From NCBI GenBank assembly GCA_037042185.1, contig JAXQJY010000027.1:744001-808000 (forward strand): a DNA stretch of 64,000 nucleotides, read 5' to 3'. Source of the stretch: Sordariomycetes sp. S80-01Y. Its lineage: Eukaryota > Ascomycota > Sordariomycetes. Below, one piece after another: positions 46,806 to 57,229 of the stretch; position 1 is the first letter of the stretch, and each line of letters starts with the position of its first letter. The notes below the pieces were generated by a model that saw only the letters and a program-made list of their open reading frames with translations, was not told the origin of the DNA and did no database searches. A program made the translations under genes and the position numbers.

Positions 46806-47178
46806 GCGATGGATCGTAAAGTCCGACTTTGCGCGGGATGGAAAGTTAGGTTGAAGCCTTTGGGAAGCCTAGAGAACTTGTATTGACCAATCGATTAGCT
46901 GATGTGTCCTGACGTTTCTTACCTCGAACCCACGGCTCGTCATCACTGGCCACCTTCCGTGTACTGTTCAGCTTCGCTAAGTTGCTTACTCTTTTCAGAG
47001 GCTGTAGTGATCCTAACACTTTATAACAAAGTCTACTATACTCAAAATTTTGCTCCAGACTCATATATTCAAATACAGAAATAATTTGTGTCATTGTATT
47101 ACGGGCGGAACGGGAAGGCTCTCTTGTAAGGGCAAATGTAGATGCGGTTTATGACTTAATTCCCTTCTCAAAATTATA
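46806..47178. other. Convergent 3' flanks, AT-rich
   Basis: Spacer between the permease (plus) and the regulator (minus). AT-rich from about 47020. No gene. Confidence 0.5.
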
Positions 47179-49542
47179 CTAGCAGAGATCCTGCAAAAAC
47201 CAATTTTCTCCGTTGAATCTCGAATCGCCTCCAATGTCGTCTAATAGGGTCGACATGAGGTTTTCGGCATCGAGACCAAAGCCACCTGAGTCGATACTTG
47301 GGAACCCAGCCTCGGCACCATGGCTCGAGCCAACGCCTCTGTCATTGCTCACGCCGCCAGTGACCAACCCATCCCCAAGTCCGAATGCTTGATCATCTCT
47401 TTCACTGGGATCTCTGAACGTAGGATTCTTCTCAATGTTATCGAGGATCACCTGCAGCTTGCTACAGAAGGTTGACCCAAATGGCTTGAAAAGGGCAAAG
47501 TCAAGCCCTTGAACATGGAGAGGTGGTGGATTCGGCATGGGCCGCATGTTGGAGATCTTTTCTTGCAGTCGCTGTAAGATGTGCAGAGTATCTTGAGCTG
47601 TCTGCCAAGTTTTGGACAGCTCCATCAACGACAGAGTGATCGTACTTAATTCTTTGATGGAAGCCCGCCACAGCAGTGGGTAATCTGTTATCGTTGTTAA
47701 GAGACCAGTACAGAACTTTTAGAGCTTAGGTATTGACTTACCGTAGCTGCCAAGTTGGCAAATACCAGCAATAAGAAGGTAAATTGCCTGCATCGCAACC
47801 CCATAGCGAACCTCGTTCCGCGCCAGGGCATCTTCAAAGATACGAGCCACACATGAGGCTGCAATGGTGGACCCTAAGGTAAGTCGCGGAGTGCCTTTTG
47901 GCCCAGACGGCAGCTTTGGCTTGTACAAGATTGAAATGGCTGTGAAGTAGGGCAGGTAGAGGTAACGCGTGTTGCAGTCATAAGGCAGCATGTTCCCACC
48001 GTCATCACAGACTTGCAGGTCGCTGGGCAGATTTTGGATCCACGCCTTGAGCTCTTGCTCGAAAGATTGCATTTTCTGCTCGCCTTCAGGGCAGCCTCGC
48101 AGATGCCATTGCGAAAGGTCCCCAAGTATTCCAGAGACTTTGACATAGGCTACCCAGAGACGTGCGCGGGTAGTTGCTGAAGGGAAGTCGGACACGTCCG
48201 GCCATTTGACGCTGCAGTCTTCCAGATGTATGGCGCGAGGCCGACCTTGACCTGCCGATAAAAGGCTATCGCGAGCAAAGAGCGTCCAGAAAATCCTTCT
48301 CTTAAGACTTCTCCGAGGATCGGTGGAAGCTGGCTCTTTGTGCAACCCCATCTGGTGCACCAGGCCAACTCCGATCCGTAGCCAGTAGCTGCTGTTGTGT
48401 ATAGATACGTGAGACGGCCCACTGGGATTCCAATATTGTAGCACAGTGACTGCGGTTAGAAGAGTCATAGGGTCTCTCTCGTACCCCGAGAAGAAAAGGA
48501 CTTTAGCTCGGTTGTACAGCTCCTGTGTGGATGCTTGTTCCAGCATCGAGGACTCTGTGCGCATCCGACTACGAAGATATTAGTCCGAGTTTCAATTCAT
48601 GAATGAAAGTGCTCACCTCCCAGCCATCAAAACGGCTTGCACCACAATCAGGGGTATGTGAGACATCTGCCCCTGTAGAAGACTTTGGAGGACATCTTGC
48701 TCAACAACTGGCATCCAGGGATCGCATCTCGTGACGAACGTTGAAGCCAGACTCTCGCAAATTGCGCGTGACGGGAGGTCAAAAGCCTTCCTCAGGTGCA
48801 GGACTGCCCAGTCATCTGGTGTCAGCGTCGAGGTCTCTAAATGGGTTTCATTTGCTGCGACAGATTCTTCGTGCTCCTCTAATTCATCCCCGAGATACTT
48901 GGACCTTCCAAGATATGCAGCTGAAGCACTCCCTGGCGATTTATTCTGCAAGGTCTCTGTTGCAGAGGCTGGGGTTTTCATCTGCGGCAAGCCCCCGAAG
49001 TGACCATCATGGCCACCAAATTGCGCTGTTAAAGCAGCTTGAACAAATTCAGCAGTCTCCTGAGGTGTTTGAGCTTCTTGCTGGGACTGGTCTACTGAAG
49101 CCGTCACTGGATTCGAAGCTGGTCTTTGCACCGACGAAGGGCTGCCCTGTTGGTCTTGAGTGGCTACGACTGAGACCGCCTTGCGTGTCTGCTCGCCTTG
49201 CCCGCCGTCAGCGCTCACAATTGAATATCTCTTGCGTTTTCGTTGATGAGGTCTACGATAGATTGTCAGTAAGACCTGAGGTATGATCCCACGCGCAAGA
49301 CAAGTAGGCCTCACACGCATTCATAATCGAAGGCCTTGCAGTTCTGACACTGTCCCCCATCTGTCGGTAGAATGCATCTGATCTGTCGGCCGAGGATGTC
49401 AGCTGGATTGTCATGCGTGTCTATCAAGATGCCCAATTACCTTGCGCTTATTGCAAATCACACAGGCCTGAGCGCCACGGCGCCGGGGCACTCTCCCTGA
49501 CGGCCTAATGAGGTCGTCCTCGGCTCCAGACTGTGTGGGCAT
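47179..49542 (-). CDS. Zn2Cys6 transcription factor with fungal_trans domain (likely cluster regulator)
   Basis: Exons are 49542-49441, 49382-49315, 49252-48617, 48568-47742 and 47684-47179 (introns of 48-62 nt), 712 residues. The binuclear zinc cluster is complete after splicing: C27, C30, C37, C46, C49, C56 (ACVICNKRK then IRCILPTDGGQCQNCKAF), followed by a basic linker HQRKRKR. The fungal-specific regulatory domain (PF04082) spans about 260-520 with VLQYWNPSGPSHVSIHNSSY, YWLRIGVGLVHQMGLHKEP and RRIFWTLFARDSLLSAGQG. The acidic C-terminus (LDDIGGDSRFNGENW) may activate transcription. It lies head-to-head with the CoA ligase gene and in the middle of the proposed cluster, so I infer a pathway-specific regulator. 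Such proteins bind CGG half-sites, and a CGG palindrome lies just upstream. Confidence 0.93.
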
Positions 49543-49653
49543 TCTCGGGGAACTCGTCGGTAGTTTGTAAGACGAGGGTTTGACGTTAGTTATCTCGGCG
49601 TTTTGGCGGACTTCAGGAGATATGCATGCTGTTGCATGGGGATGATGATAAGT

Positions 49654-49668
49654 TCGGCTTCGAACCGA
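49654..49668. promoter_or_regulatory. Candidate Zn2Cys6 site: near-palindromic CGG-N7-CCG
   Basis: TCGGCTTCGAACCGA, an inverted pair of CGG triplets with seven bases between, 112-126 bp before the regulator ATG. Could serve autoregulation. Pattern match only. Confidence 0.4.
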
Positions 49669-49905
49669 GAATTACCGCAGAACTACCGCCTGGTGCTTCT
49701 CGGCCGTTTTCGGTTCCCCACGATCTCGTTCCCCCGCGCCCCTTTCCCGTGGAGTCTCCGAGCCCCGCAATAGCCGCGATTCAGGAAACGGCAGCGTGTT
49801 GTCAACCGTCCGGGGTAATGGATGAGGCAGAAACTTCCTAACGGGCTCCAATAAGCCTTGAACGAGGCCGGTGGAAGTTGAAGAGCAGTTGCGGTGTCGA
49901 GAATT

Positions 49906-49913
49906 GCCGCAAA
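49906..49913 (+). promoter_or_regulatory. GCCGCAAA motif
   Basis: Same core as upstream of the MFS and hydratase genes, 220 bp before the ligase ATG. Confidence 0.35.
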
Positions 49914-50133
49914 ATCCCCTTGTAGCAAGGCTCGGAATTCCCCTGTGACTTGATTGGCAGTAGACGTTCACCCTCGAAAAAACATGCCATGCTATCACGT
50001 TTGGGGCGGTTGAATTCGTCACAGAACTTAGGGGGATCAAGCTGGACTGTCTTCGGTGCGAATGGTGTCAGATGTTTCTTTCCTATCACTTCAGTATCCT
50101 TTCTCTCTTCTCAGAACTCCGCAGCTTAAGGCC

Positions 50134-51954
50134 ATGGCATCAGACGACTTACAAAGCGACCCTACAAAGGAGTTTAACAGCGTTCTTCCAAACTTCCCAC
50201 TCTTGGTGAAGCTACTTGGCTTTGCGCATCGGCTACCGTCTAGCCACATCGCCATCAGGGATAACGTATCTGGCATCGAAGCATCCCATATCAACCTCCT
50301 GAGCGATGTGCTGGCACTGCGAGACTCCCTGAACAGCTCGCTAGATGAGGATTCCCGGCTCAAACTCGAGACTGGGAGAGATGTCTTTTTCATGGTGCTT
50401 GCTGGACCCGGTTACGATTACACAGTATCATTTCTGGCCGTTCTAGCGCTTGGAGGGGTCATTGTACCAGTTTCGCCTCGGGTTCCATTGCAAGAAGCAA
50501 TATACTTTGCCGAAAAGAGTACGGCAACTGGTATCATCTATGAACCGAAATTCCTTACCCTCGTACAGTCTCTGAAGCGACATCTCCAAGGGAACTTTGT
50601 TGCTGTTGAGACCACCCCGTCCCTTGGGGCCTACAACCTCGAACCTAGGGACATATACATTCATCCAAGCCGCTCCCTCAGTCCTGAGAGCCCAGGCCTT
50701 GTCATATTCACTTCAGGAACGACAGGCCCCCCCAAAGCCGTTGTGCTGCCGCGTGAAATCATATCATCGGGCGCAATGACGCTAGCAGAGCACTTCGAGC
50801 TTTCACACAAGGATGTTGCGTTGCATTGCATGCCAATGAATCACATTGCTGGCATCTCGGTGTGCTTCGTTCCGTTCCTGCTTAGCGGTGCGCGGCTGGA
50901 GTTCGAGCCTTTCAAAGTCGAGGGAGTTTGGGAGAGGTGGAAGCAAGGCAACACCACAGTCTTTGGTGGCGTGGTGAGTAAAACGAGAGCCCCGTATCCT
51001 GGAGTCGATCTGAAAAGCTCTAGCCCACCATGTATACCCGGTTGATGCGGTATTATGAAGACCATCTTCAAGCACAACCGGACTGCGCCCAATATGTCCA
51101 CGGACTTCGCCAGCTGCGATTTCTCATGTCGGGAACATCGGCGCTCCCTTCTCCTCTCAGGACAAAATGGACGCGTTTGACGGATGGAAAGAGGATACTC
51201 GAGCGCTATGGGGCCTCAGAATTCAGCACAGCGATTCTAACTCCTCTCCATGACAACCTCAAAGTACCAGATGTAAGGCAGCAGCTCAATACAATCAAAC
51301 TAGACTGACGAAGCAACACAAGGGATCGGTTGGAGTTGCGCTGGCTGGCAGCGACGTCAGACTGGCCGCCGAACCAGAAGGCGAAATCCTGGTCAAGAGC
51401 CCTGGCATGCTGCTGGGTTACCACTTAGACCCTGACGCGACTGAAGCCGCCTTTGATGAGCATGGCTACTTCAAAACCGGCGACATTGGACGTCGAGACG
51501 GCGATTACTGGTTCATCAAAGGACGCGCCTCAATGGATAGTAGGTTCATTAATTCTAGGCGCGGCTTCTACAAAACCGATGCTGACGTGCTGTAGTAATC
51601 AAATCTGGCGGTTACAAGATCTCTTCACTCGACATTGAGAGAGAGATTCTTGGTCTCGAGTATGTCTCTGAAGTATCTGTGATGGGAGTAGCAGATGAAG
51701 AATATGGACAACGCGTCGCAGCCGTCATTGTTTTGAGAGACATGTCCTGGTTGACGCTCACCAAACTGCGCAATGACCTTCGCGGGTCGTTGTCTGGTTA
51801 CAAGCTGCCGACTCTGCTGTTTCTAGCCGACAATCTTCCAAAGACCATCAGCGGAAAGGTTCAGAAGATTGCACTCCGGAAAGAAATATTCGACAGTGGG
51901 AAGCATGATGCCAATATTCAGCGCTTCGTCTCAGGGACTCGCGCGCGATTGTAA
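50134..51954 (+). CDS. AMP-dependent acyl-CoA synthetase/ligase, likely peroxisomal
   Basis: Exons are 50134-50973, 51024-51272, 51323-51539 and 51596-51954 (introns of 50-56 nt), 554 residues. ANL-superfamily enzyme that activates a carboxylic acid as acyl-AMP and transfers it to CoA. Core motifs: P-loop FTSGTTGPPKAVVLP (T193-K201), VPTMYTRLM, ERYGASEFSTA, HGYFKTGDIGRRDGDYWF, KSGGYKISSLDIEREI and the catalytic Lys loop LPKTISGKVQKIALRK. The closest general type is the malonyl/medium-chain ACSF group, but the substrate is not readable. It ends in ARL, a PTS1 signal. All three junctions restore conserved motifs, notably DIIKSGGYKIS across the last. An alternative start at 50062 would add a 24-residue hydrophobic leader that might target mitochondria instead. 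Confidence 0.93.
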
Positions 51955-52355
51955 CAAAGATTAGCAGAGTTAGTGGCCAGGTTAATACAGATTCAAAATG
52001 TAGCAAGCGCAAGAGCAATCACGATTCCAGTCAATATATCAACAACGTCTCACGTTGTCGCGAAGACTACTTACACGATCTGTTGCCGTTTCGGTTAGCT
52101 CTGGTGACGCGTTCGTGGTCGAGGTGCGTGTTAGACCTCACTGGTGTGGTTTTTGGCAGATGGAACCTCCCCCGCCATGACCTCAGAGGGAGAGTCGGAA
52201 TCGCGTGGCGCGCGCGTCTGGGCGGTGCCACCAACCAACATTACTCCGGCTCTTATACCCCCGTCTCATCCAGCGACACGGCGAGTTCATTTCTTGTGGA
52301 AAGCCTTTCTGCGTTGTGAATTCCACTGAGGCTCGCTGTTCTTGGAGCGTGGGTG
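51955..52355. other. Intergenic: ligase 3' flank and kinase promoter
   Basis: About 400 bp; no further gene or clear motif. Confidence 0.5.
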
Positions 52356-53817
52356 ATGCTGTCCTTGTCCCGATGGTTTCCAAGCCTACGACGCGCATGG
52401 AAACCAATCGACTTTACCACCTCAACGTATCGCAAGCTGCCCTCAAAACAGCTGATCGAAGAGGAGACCCTTCCGAATTACGAAGCAGCTTGGTACTATC
52501 CAGCCAAGATCGGTGAGATCATCAACGGCCAGTACCAGATTGTTGGCAAGCTTGGGTTTGGCATCACGTCAACAGCTTGGCTAGCTCGCGATCTCAAGTG
52601 AGCTTCCTCTCCACATACTGCTCGCGACGAGACATGTTTTAATGCTGAGAACTTCAAGTCATTGTCGCCATGTGGCATTGAAGCTCTACATCGATTCAAA
52701 GCTCTTAGGTGCCAAATTGGACAATGAGATCAATATCTACAACCGTCTAGAGGCTGGCCCGAAAAGCCATCTTGGGTATGGCGCTGTCAGATCGCTGCTC
52801 GACTCCTTCGACGTCGACGGTCCTTATGGATACCACAAATGTCTCGTGCATCCGCCATTGTCCGAGAGTGTTGCATCTTTTGTCCGTCGCAACCATCCTG
52901 AAGGATTGCCCGCCCCTTTGATGGCCTTGGTTCTCAAGCGTCTCTTCTCAGCCCTAGACTTTCTGCACAGAGAATGCCAGGTCATTCACACAGGCAGGTT
53001 TTCAAGTTTTCTCGCAAGTCTCAGCTAATAATGATGCGTGCACCAGATATCAAAGCAGACAACATAATGTTCAGTATTGACGATGGTGAGGTCTTCGAAG
53101 ACTTTGAGCAGGAAGAGATCAAGAACCCTTCTCCCCGCAAAGAGGCCGACGGAAGAATCATCTACGAGTCTCGGCGACTCCGCATGCCGAAGACGATGGG
53201 TTCTCCCGTGTTGTGCGATTTGGGCTCCGCAGTCGTCGGGGGCATAGAGCACACCGAAGACGTGCAGCCAGACATTTACCGCGCTCCAGAAGTCATCCTC
53301 GAGGTCCCCTGGTCATACGAGATTGATATATGGAATTCCGCCTGCGTGGTGAGTGCTGGTTCAATTACGGGCAACCCTAACGAGGATCCGCTGATGCATG
53401 TAGACATGGGACCTCTTTCAAGGTGGACATCTATTCTCTGGGCAAGACCCTGAATACAAGACCTACCGTGGTCGGGCTCATCTTTCCGAGATGATAGCTA
53501 TACTTGGACCACCGCCTCAAGAGCTTCTTGGTAAAGCGGGTTTGCGCGACAAATTCTTCGCCAAAGATGGTACGTTGATAATTTAGGCTTGATGTGTCGT
53601 GAGCCGTCGCTGACCCAGCATTGTTCCAGCAAGCTTCACAGCAGGGATACCTCTCCCCGATCCCGTTGATCTCGACCAGATTGAGACACAACTAAAAGGG
53701 GAGGCAAAGCAAATGTTTTTGCGTCTGCTGGGGAAGATGCTGCTTTGGGAGCCAAGCAAGCGTGCATCCGCGAAAAAACTGATGCAGGATGAATGGATAA
53801 ACATGAAAACCAAATAG
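52356..53817 (+). CDS. SRPK-like protein kinase
   Basis: Exons are 52356-52597, 52659-52993, 53047-53348, 53404-53569 and 53630-53817, 410 residues. A protein kinase of the SR-protein kinase (SRPK/Sky1) type: glycine loop GKLGFGITSTAW, Lys K89 in VALKLY, catalytic Asp D193 in HTDIKADN, D250 in LCDLGSA (DLG replaces DFG, as in SRPKs), then YRAPEVIL and TWDLFQGGHLFSGQDPEYK. All core residues are present, so activity is expected. Intron 2 (52994-53046) uses a GC donor with a normal AG acceptor; the HTD-IKADN core is only formed by this splice. The N-terminal SLSRWFPSLRRAW stretch is basic. Kinases of this kind are usually splicing-factor kinases; why one sits in this cluster is unclear. Its 3' end lies 86 bp from that of the PLP gene. 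Confidence 0.9.
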
Positions 53818-53903
53818 AGCAAAAGGAAAATCAGCTCTGATGTAAATTCAGGACGTCTTTTTCCAATTCAGCCTTACCATTCAAAGACATCTTGCAAGGT
53901 CAG

Positions 53904-55613
53904 CTATCTATAAGCCTCAAGTAGACCTTTGTTGGGATCGCCCGGCCTGAAACCATTCGTTCTTGGTAGACCATTGGGTGCCTTGATGATTCCATTTTCT
54001 CTCAGCTTCCACTGTGCCATTACTGAATTGCACGCGTTATAGTGCCTTTCCAATCCCTTCAAGATGGCGCGCGCCACGGGCTCTACCTCGGCAGGGTCGA
54101 CGCCGACTGAGATCCTGATGTAGGGGTCTTCATTGCGGATAAAGGGGGTAGAAGGCCAAATTCGAGTAACGGAGAAACCCAGACCACCTCCTTTCGTCAT
54201 AGCCACACTTTCCTCTTCAGCAGCCCTCAGAACCAGGCTTGTGAACGCATCCAGACTCGGACGCTTGTTCATCTGGTCGTCGCCAAAGAGCCGAATCGTG
54301 ACCACGTTACCGCCGTGGCTCCAGCCCATTTTCCGCCACTGCGTTGGATAATTGAAACTGGCAATTGTGGCAGCCTTCTTGTCCAGGAAGTGATAGAGCT
54401 TTTCAGCGTTCGAAGTCAAAAGATGCATGCGCGATTGGTGGATATTGTAATCGATCTGTGGTAAGACATTGGCCTGGCGGGTGTAGAGCGTCGTGCCTGT
54501 GACCTGGCGAATAAGACCGAGCGTATCGTGGTACTCCTCTGGGTACACGAGGAATCCGCACATAACGATGTCCATCCCCATCTGAATGTACTTATGCGCA
54601 CTCTCGTAGTAAAGCACCTTGGGATGGCAGGGCTCATTGAACCAGTCATACACTGCCATGCCACCCGAAACCAGGGTGCCATCGATGAGAATATGTCTTT
54701 CTGACCAGCCTTGTCTTCCTGACAGAAGCTGCGCAAACTTTCTGATGTCAGTCGTCTCTAGGCCGATGGTGTTGGCCATCGGGTCTAGATAGACAGCTTT
54801 GGCGTTGTGCCTTTCCGCTGTAAGAATGATATCCTCAGCGTCGAAGGTCTCTGAGTTAATGACTTTGACATGGTTGACTTGGCGAAGAAGCTCGAAGCAT
54901 TCAAAGTACAAGTAAGGCGAAATGACAATGGTGTCCCCTGCCGAGAGGTGCTTGCTCATCAAGAACTGATGCAATACGGTAAAGGCAGCAACACCACTGG
55001 AAGTCAATAACAGTTTGATCGGGAGATTTTCATTTCCCAGACCTAAAGCCTTGAGTAGTCGTGCTTCCATATCGCGCACATCAGGCGCGCCATAGCGATC
55101 GTAGTTCAGTCCGTCTGATTGATGGTAAGAAGGATCAAACCACCAGACTGTCTTCGCCTGGTCGTAGGCGGGACTGGCCCGCTCAAAGAACATAGCCAAG
55201 AGAGACTGTAGCTGCACCAGGGCACGGTAGCGCTCCTCCATCTGCCAAGGTTGTAGGACAAATGTTGATAAGGCAGGGGATGACGCTTGGTCGTGGTTTT
55301 GCGTGATTGCCAGCTGCATTTCGAGCTCAGCGGTGAGATTGACAAGGCGATTGTACTGTTCCAAGAAGATGTTGATACACCAGTCGTCCGTTCGCGCGTT
55401 GAGATCTTTCTCGATCCGAGCGCGCTCATCGTAGCGCTGCTTGATCACACCGGTCTGTGCTTTAAGGCGTGAAAGTAGCTGAACCCACATGTCCGCGATG
55501 GATAATTTAGGGGATTCGTAGGACCTCACATCCGTACGTCGCGATAAATTTCCATTGTGTCCGTTCTGACTGGTCATGGCGACATGGTTGGAGGGCGACA
55601 TTGTGATGACCAT
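53904..55613 (-). CDS. Cystathionine-gamma-synthase-like PLP-dependent enzyme
   Basis: A single exon of 569 residues. Fold type I PLP enzyme resembling the Cys/Met metabolism family (PF01053): DRYGAPDVRDMEARLLKALG, LLTSSGVAAFTVLHQFLM, AKAVYLDPMANTIG, ILIDGTLVSGG and the PLP lysine K341 in ESAHKYIQMGMDIVMCGF. Family members perform gamma- or beta-eliminations and replacements on homoserine-, cysteine- or methionine-like substrates; in fungal secondary metabolism they build unusual amino acids by gamma-substitution of O-acetylhomoserine. About 150 helical residues precede the PLP fold and are longer than in housekeeping CGS. The start at 55613 is the first ATG in frame. It is divergent from the 2OG dioxygenase gene (620 bp apart), which suggests the two act together. 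A decarboxylase or C-S lyase role is also possible. Confidence 0.87.
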   Translation of the reverse strand: MVITMSPSNHVAMTSQNGHNGNLSRRTDVRSYESPKLSIADMWVQLLSRLKAQTGVIKQRYDERARIEKDLNARTDDWCINIFLEQYNRLVNLTAELEMQLAITQNHDQASSPALSTFVLQPWQMEERYRALVQLQSLLAMFFERASPAYDQAKTVWWFDPSYHQSDGLNYDRYGAPDVRDMEARLLKALGLGNENLPIKLLLTSSGVAAFTVLHQFLMSKHLSAGDTIVISPYLYFECFELLRQVNHVKVINSETFDAEDIILTAERHNAKAVYLDPMANTIGLETTDIRKFAQLLSGRQGWSERHILIDGTLVSGGMAVYDWFNEPCHPKVLYYESAHKYIQMGMDIVMCGFLVYPEEYHDTLGLIRQVTGTTLYTRQANVLPQIDYNIHQSRMHLLTSNAEKLYHFLDKKAATIASFNYPTQWRKMGWSHGGNVVTIRLFGDDQMNKRPSLDAFTSLVLRAAEEESVAMTKGGGLGFSVTRIWPSTPFIRNEDPYIRISVGVDPAEVEPVARAILKGLERHYNACNSVMAQWKLRENGIIKAPNGLPRTNGFRPGDPNKGLLEAYR

Positions 55614-56233
55614 AGAATCAAGCTTACAAACGATCAATGGAGGTCAAAGAGTAAGAAGGTGATCAAATATTACCGCTCTAGACGGAGAGGAAGGTATTCA
55701 AATGTCGTAATAGGGTTGGGGACGCTTAGAATAGGCCGCCGCGTGCTTTAGAAGAACGTTATCAGTGTCTCATAGAGGGTGTCGATGTAAAGATGATGAC
55801 CCCGGTCTTTGGTTAAGCATGCAGGGGCTCCTGCTGTCGCACTTGTCATAACATGATTGGCTTTGGAATAGCTGCCTACCTAGTAGTTGATCTACCTTCA
55901 ATGGTGAGTGGATGCAGAACAACAGTGGTTTCAACTGGTTCGAGCGTTCGAGACCAACCACGCGGCGTCATGCAGTGTAATACTCGCAGATGTAGGGGCG
56001 TCTCTCAGAAAAAGCCTGCAGATGTTTGACAGGATCTTGTGCCCCGTCCGTACCAAGCAACAACCAGGGCTTGGTGTTCCCGCTCTGACGGCGGATCCAT
56101 ATGGAGTCGTCCTCTTCTATCCTCAACTGTATAAGAGCATCAACATCTTGACCGTGGGATCAGACCACAACGTGCTGCCTAAACTTTTGCTTCAATTAAC
56201 AGCTAGCCCTTGGCTCCCAATTTTGTTTGAGAA
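55614..56233. promoter_or_regulatory. Bidirectional promoter, PLP enzyme / 2OG dioxygenase
   Basis: 620 bp between divergent starts. An everted CCG-N7-CGG (55673-55685) is a possible Zn2Cys6 site. A plus-strand ORF at 55908-56237 has no recognisable domain and is probably part of the promoter or leader. Confidence 0.5.
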
Positions 56234-57229
56234 ATGAACGGCGTGAAAGCCTCAAACGGCATCAATGGCATCAACAGCCACCATACGGTCCCTCGACGAG
56301 GGCCTCATCTCCTCAATGTTCTCGAACGACGATACGATGCAAGATTCTATGAATCTATTGCTGCCATAATGACCCTTCGAGCTTCTTACCTGCGTGACCG
56401 ATACATCTTTGTCAAAGGAGAAGACATGATTCCGATTCTGGAAGGTCTGGGCGCACGAAAGGAGGACTTTGACTCAGTCCAACAAATAAGCGACTTGACT
56501 GGTCCGGATCCTACGCTCGACTATCGCTCGGTTACTTATGGACGATACTGCATCGATCCCGAAACAAGGACCATACGAAGACTTGAATCCCAGCCATACA
56601 CCCTGACAGTGCAAGAAGACTACAGGCGTCACGACTCAGGGGTTCCAAGGACTTTTGACGAGGCACCAACCGACATGCAGGGTAATACGGTTGTGCAGGC
56701 TTTGCTGCTCTTCAAAGCACTTGTTTTCCATGGCGTCCCGGTAGCTCCGCGGGACCGCCTCAACTACTCCTCATCCGCATGGATTACTATCTTGTTTAAC
56801 GCGCGCACGCACACAGCCCGGAATCAAGGCATCTTTGGCGAGCCGGCGCTGGAGGGCGTGCACTCAGATGGATCAGACCACACCATGACGGTCTTCCTCG
56901 GAAGTCACAACATGCGCGCTGACAGCGCCGTGACTTTTATGCACGACAATCAAGAGACTACGGGCGTTCAGACGTGGGAGACGAATCCTACGTTGATCCG
57001 AGGTCGCGTACATCACCGGCATTTTTTGGACACGCTGGTCTTTGTGGATCACGACTTCAAGCATAGCGTCACGTCTGTGCATCAGCAGGACGAGTCGCGT
57101 CCAGCAACGAGGGACATGCTTGTGGTTTTCACGCGGAGGCCGAAGCTTGAGGGCCATGTATCGGGATATGTGGACTCTTTGGATCTCCACGCCACCGCGC
57201 CGCTGCATGTGCCTATGTGGTTGCCTTGA
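56234..57229 (+). CDS. 2OG-Fe(II) dioxygenase of the amino-acid hydroxylase type (PF10014-like)
   Basis: A single exon of 331 residues. It resembles the 2OG-Fe dioxygenase family whose bacterial members hydroxylate free L-isoleucine and related amino acids. The iron ligands are H210 and D212 in EGVHSDGSDHTMTVFLG and probably H277 in DHDFKHSVTSV; a conserved Arg follows in DMLVVFTRRP, for 2-oxoglutarate. Other family blocks are FHGVPVAPRDRLNYSSSAW and HHRHFLDTLVFVDHDF. No signal or membrane segment, so cytosolic. Together with the divergent PLP enzyme it forms a small amino-acid-tailoring unit: one changes the side chain, the other hydroxylates it. Order and substrate are inferred. The start at 56234 has a reasonable context (GAGAAATGA). 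Confidence 0.88.
   Translation: MNGVKASNGINGINSHHTVPRRGPHLLNVLERRYDARFYESIAAIMTLRASYLRDRYIFVKGEDMIPILEGLGARKEDFDSVQQISDLTGPDPTLDYRSVTYGRYCIDPETRTIRRLESQPYTLTVQEDYRRHDSGVPRTFDEAPTDMQGNTVVQALLLFKALVFHGVPVAPRDRLNYSSSAWITILFNARTHTARNQGIFGEPALEGVHSDGSDHTMTVFLGSHNMRADSAVTFMHDNQETTGVQTWETNPTLIRGRVHHRHFLDTLVFVDHDFKHSVTSVHQQDESRPATRDMLVVFTRRPKLEGHVSGYVDSLDLHATAPLHVPMWLP

Larger units (their letters stand above)
49543..50133. promoter_or_regulatory. Bidirectional promoter, regulator / CoA ligase
   Basis: 591 bp between divergent starts. It carries an inverted CGG-N7-CCG near the regulator and one GCCGCAAA copy near the ligase. Several further CGG and CCG triplets occur. Confidence 0.55.

Noticed and set aside
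55908-56237. 109-codon plus-strand ORF overlapping the 2OG dioxygenase start
   Set aside because: No domain; lies in the shared promoter and in a different frame from the dioxygenase.
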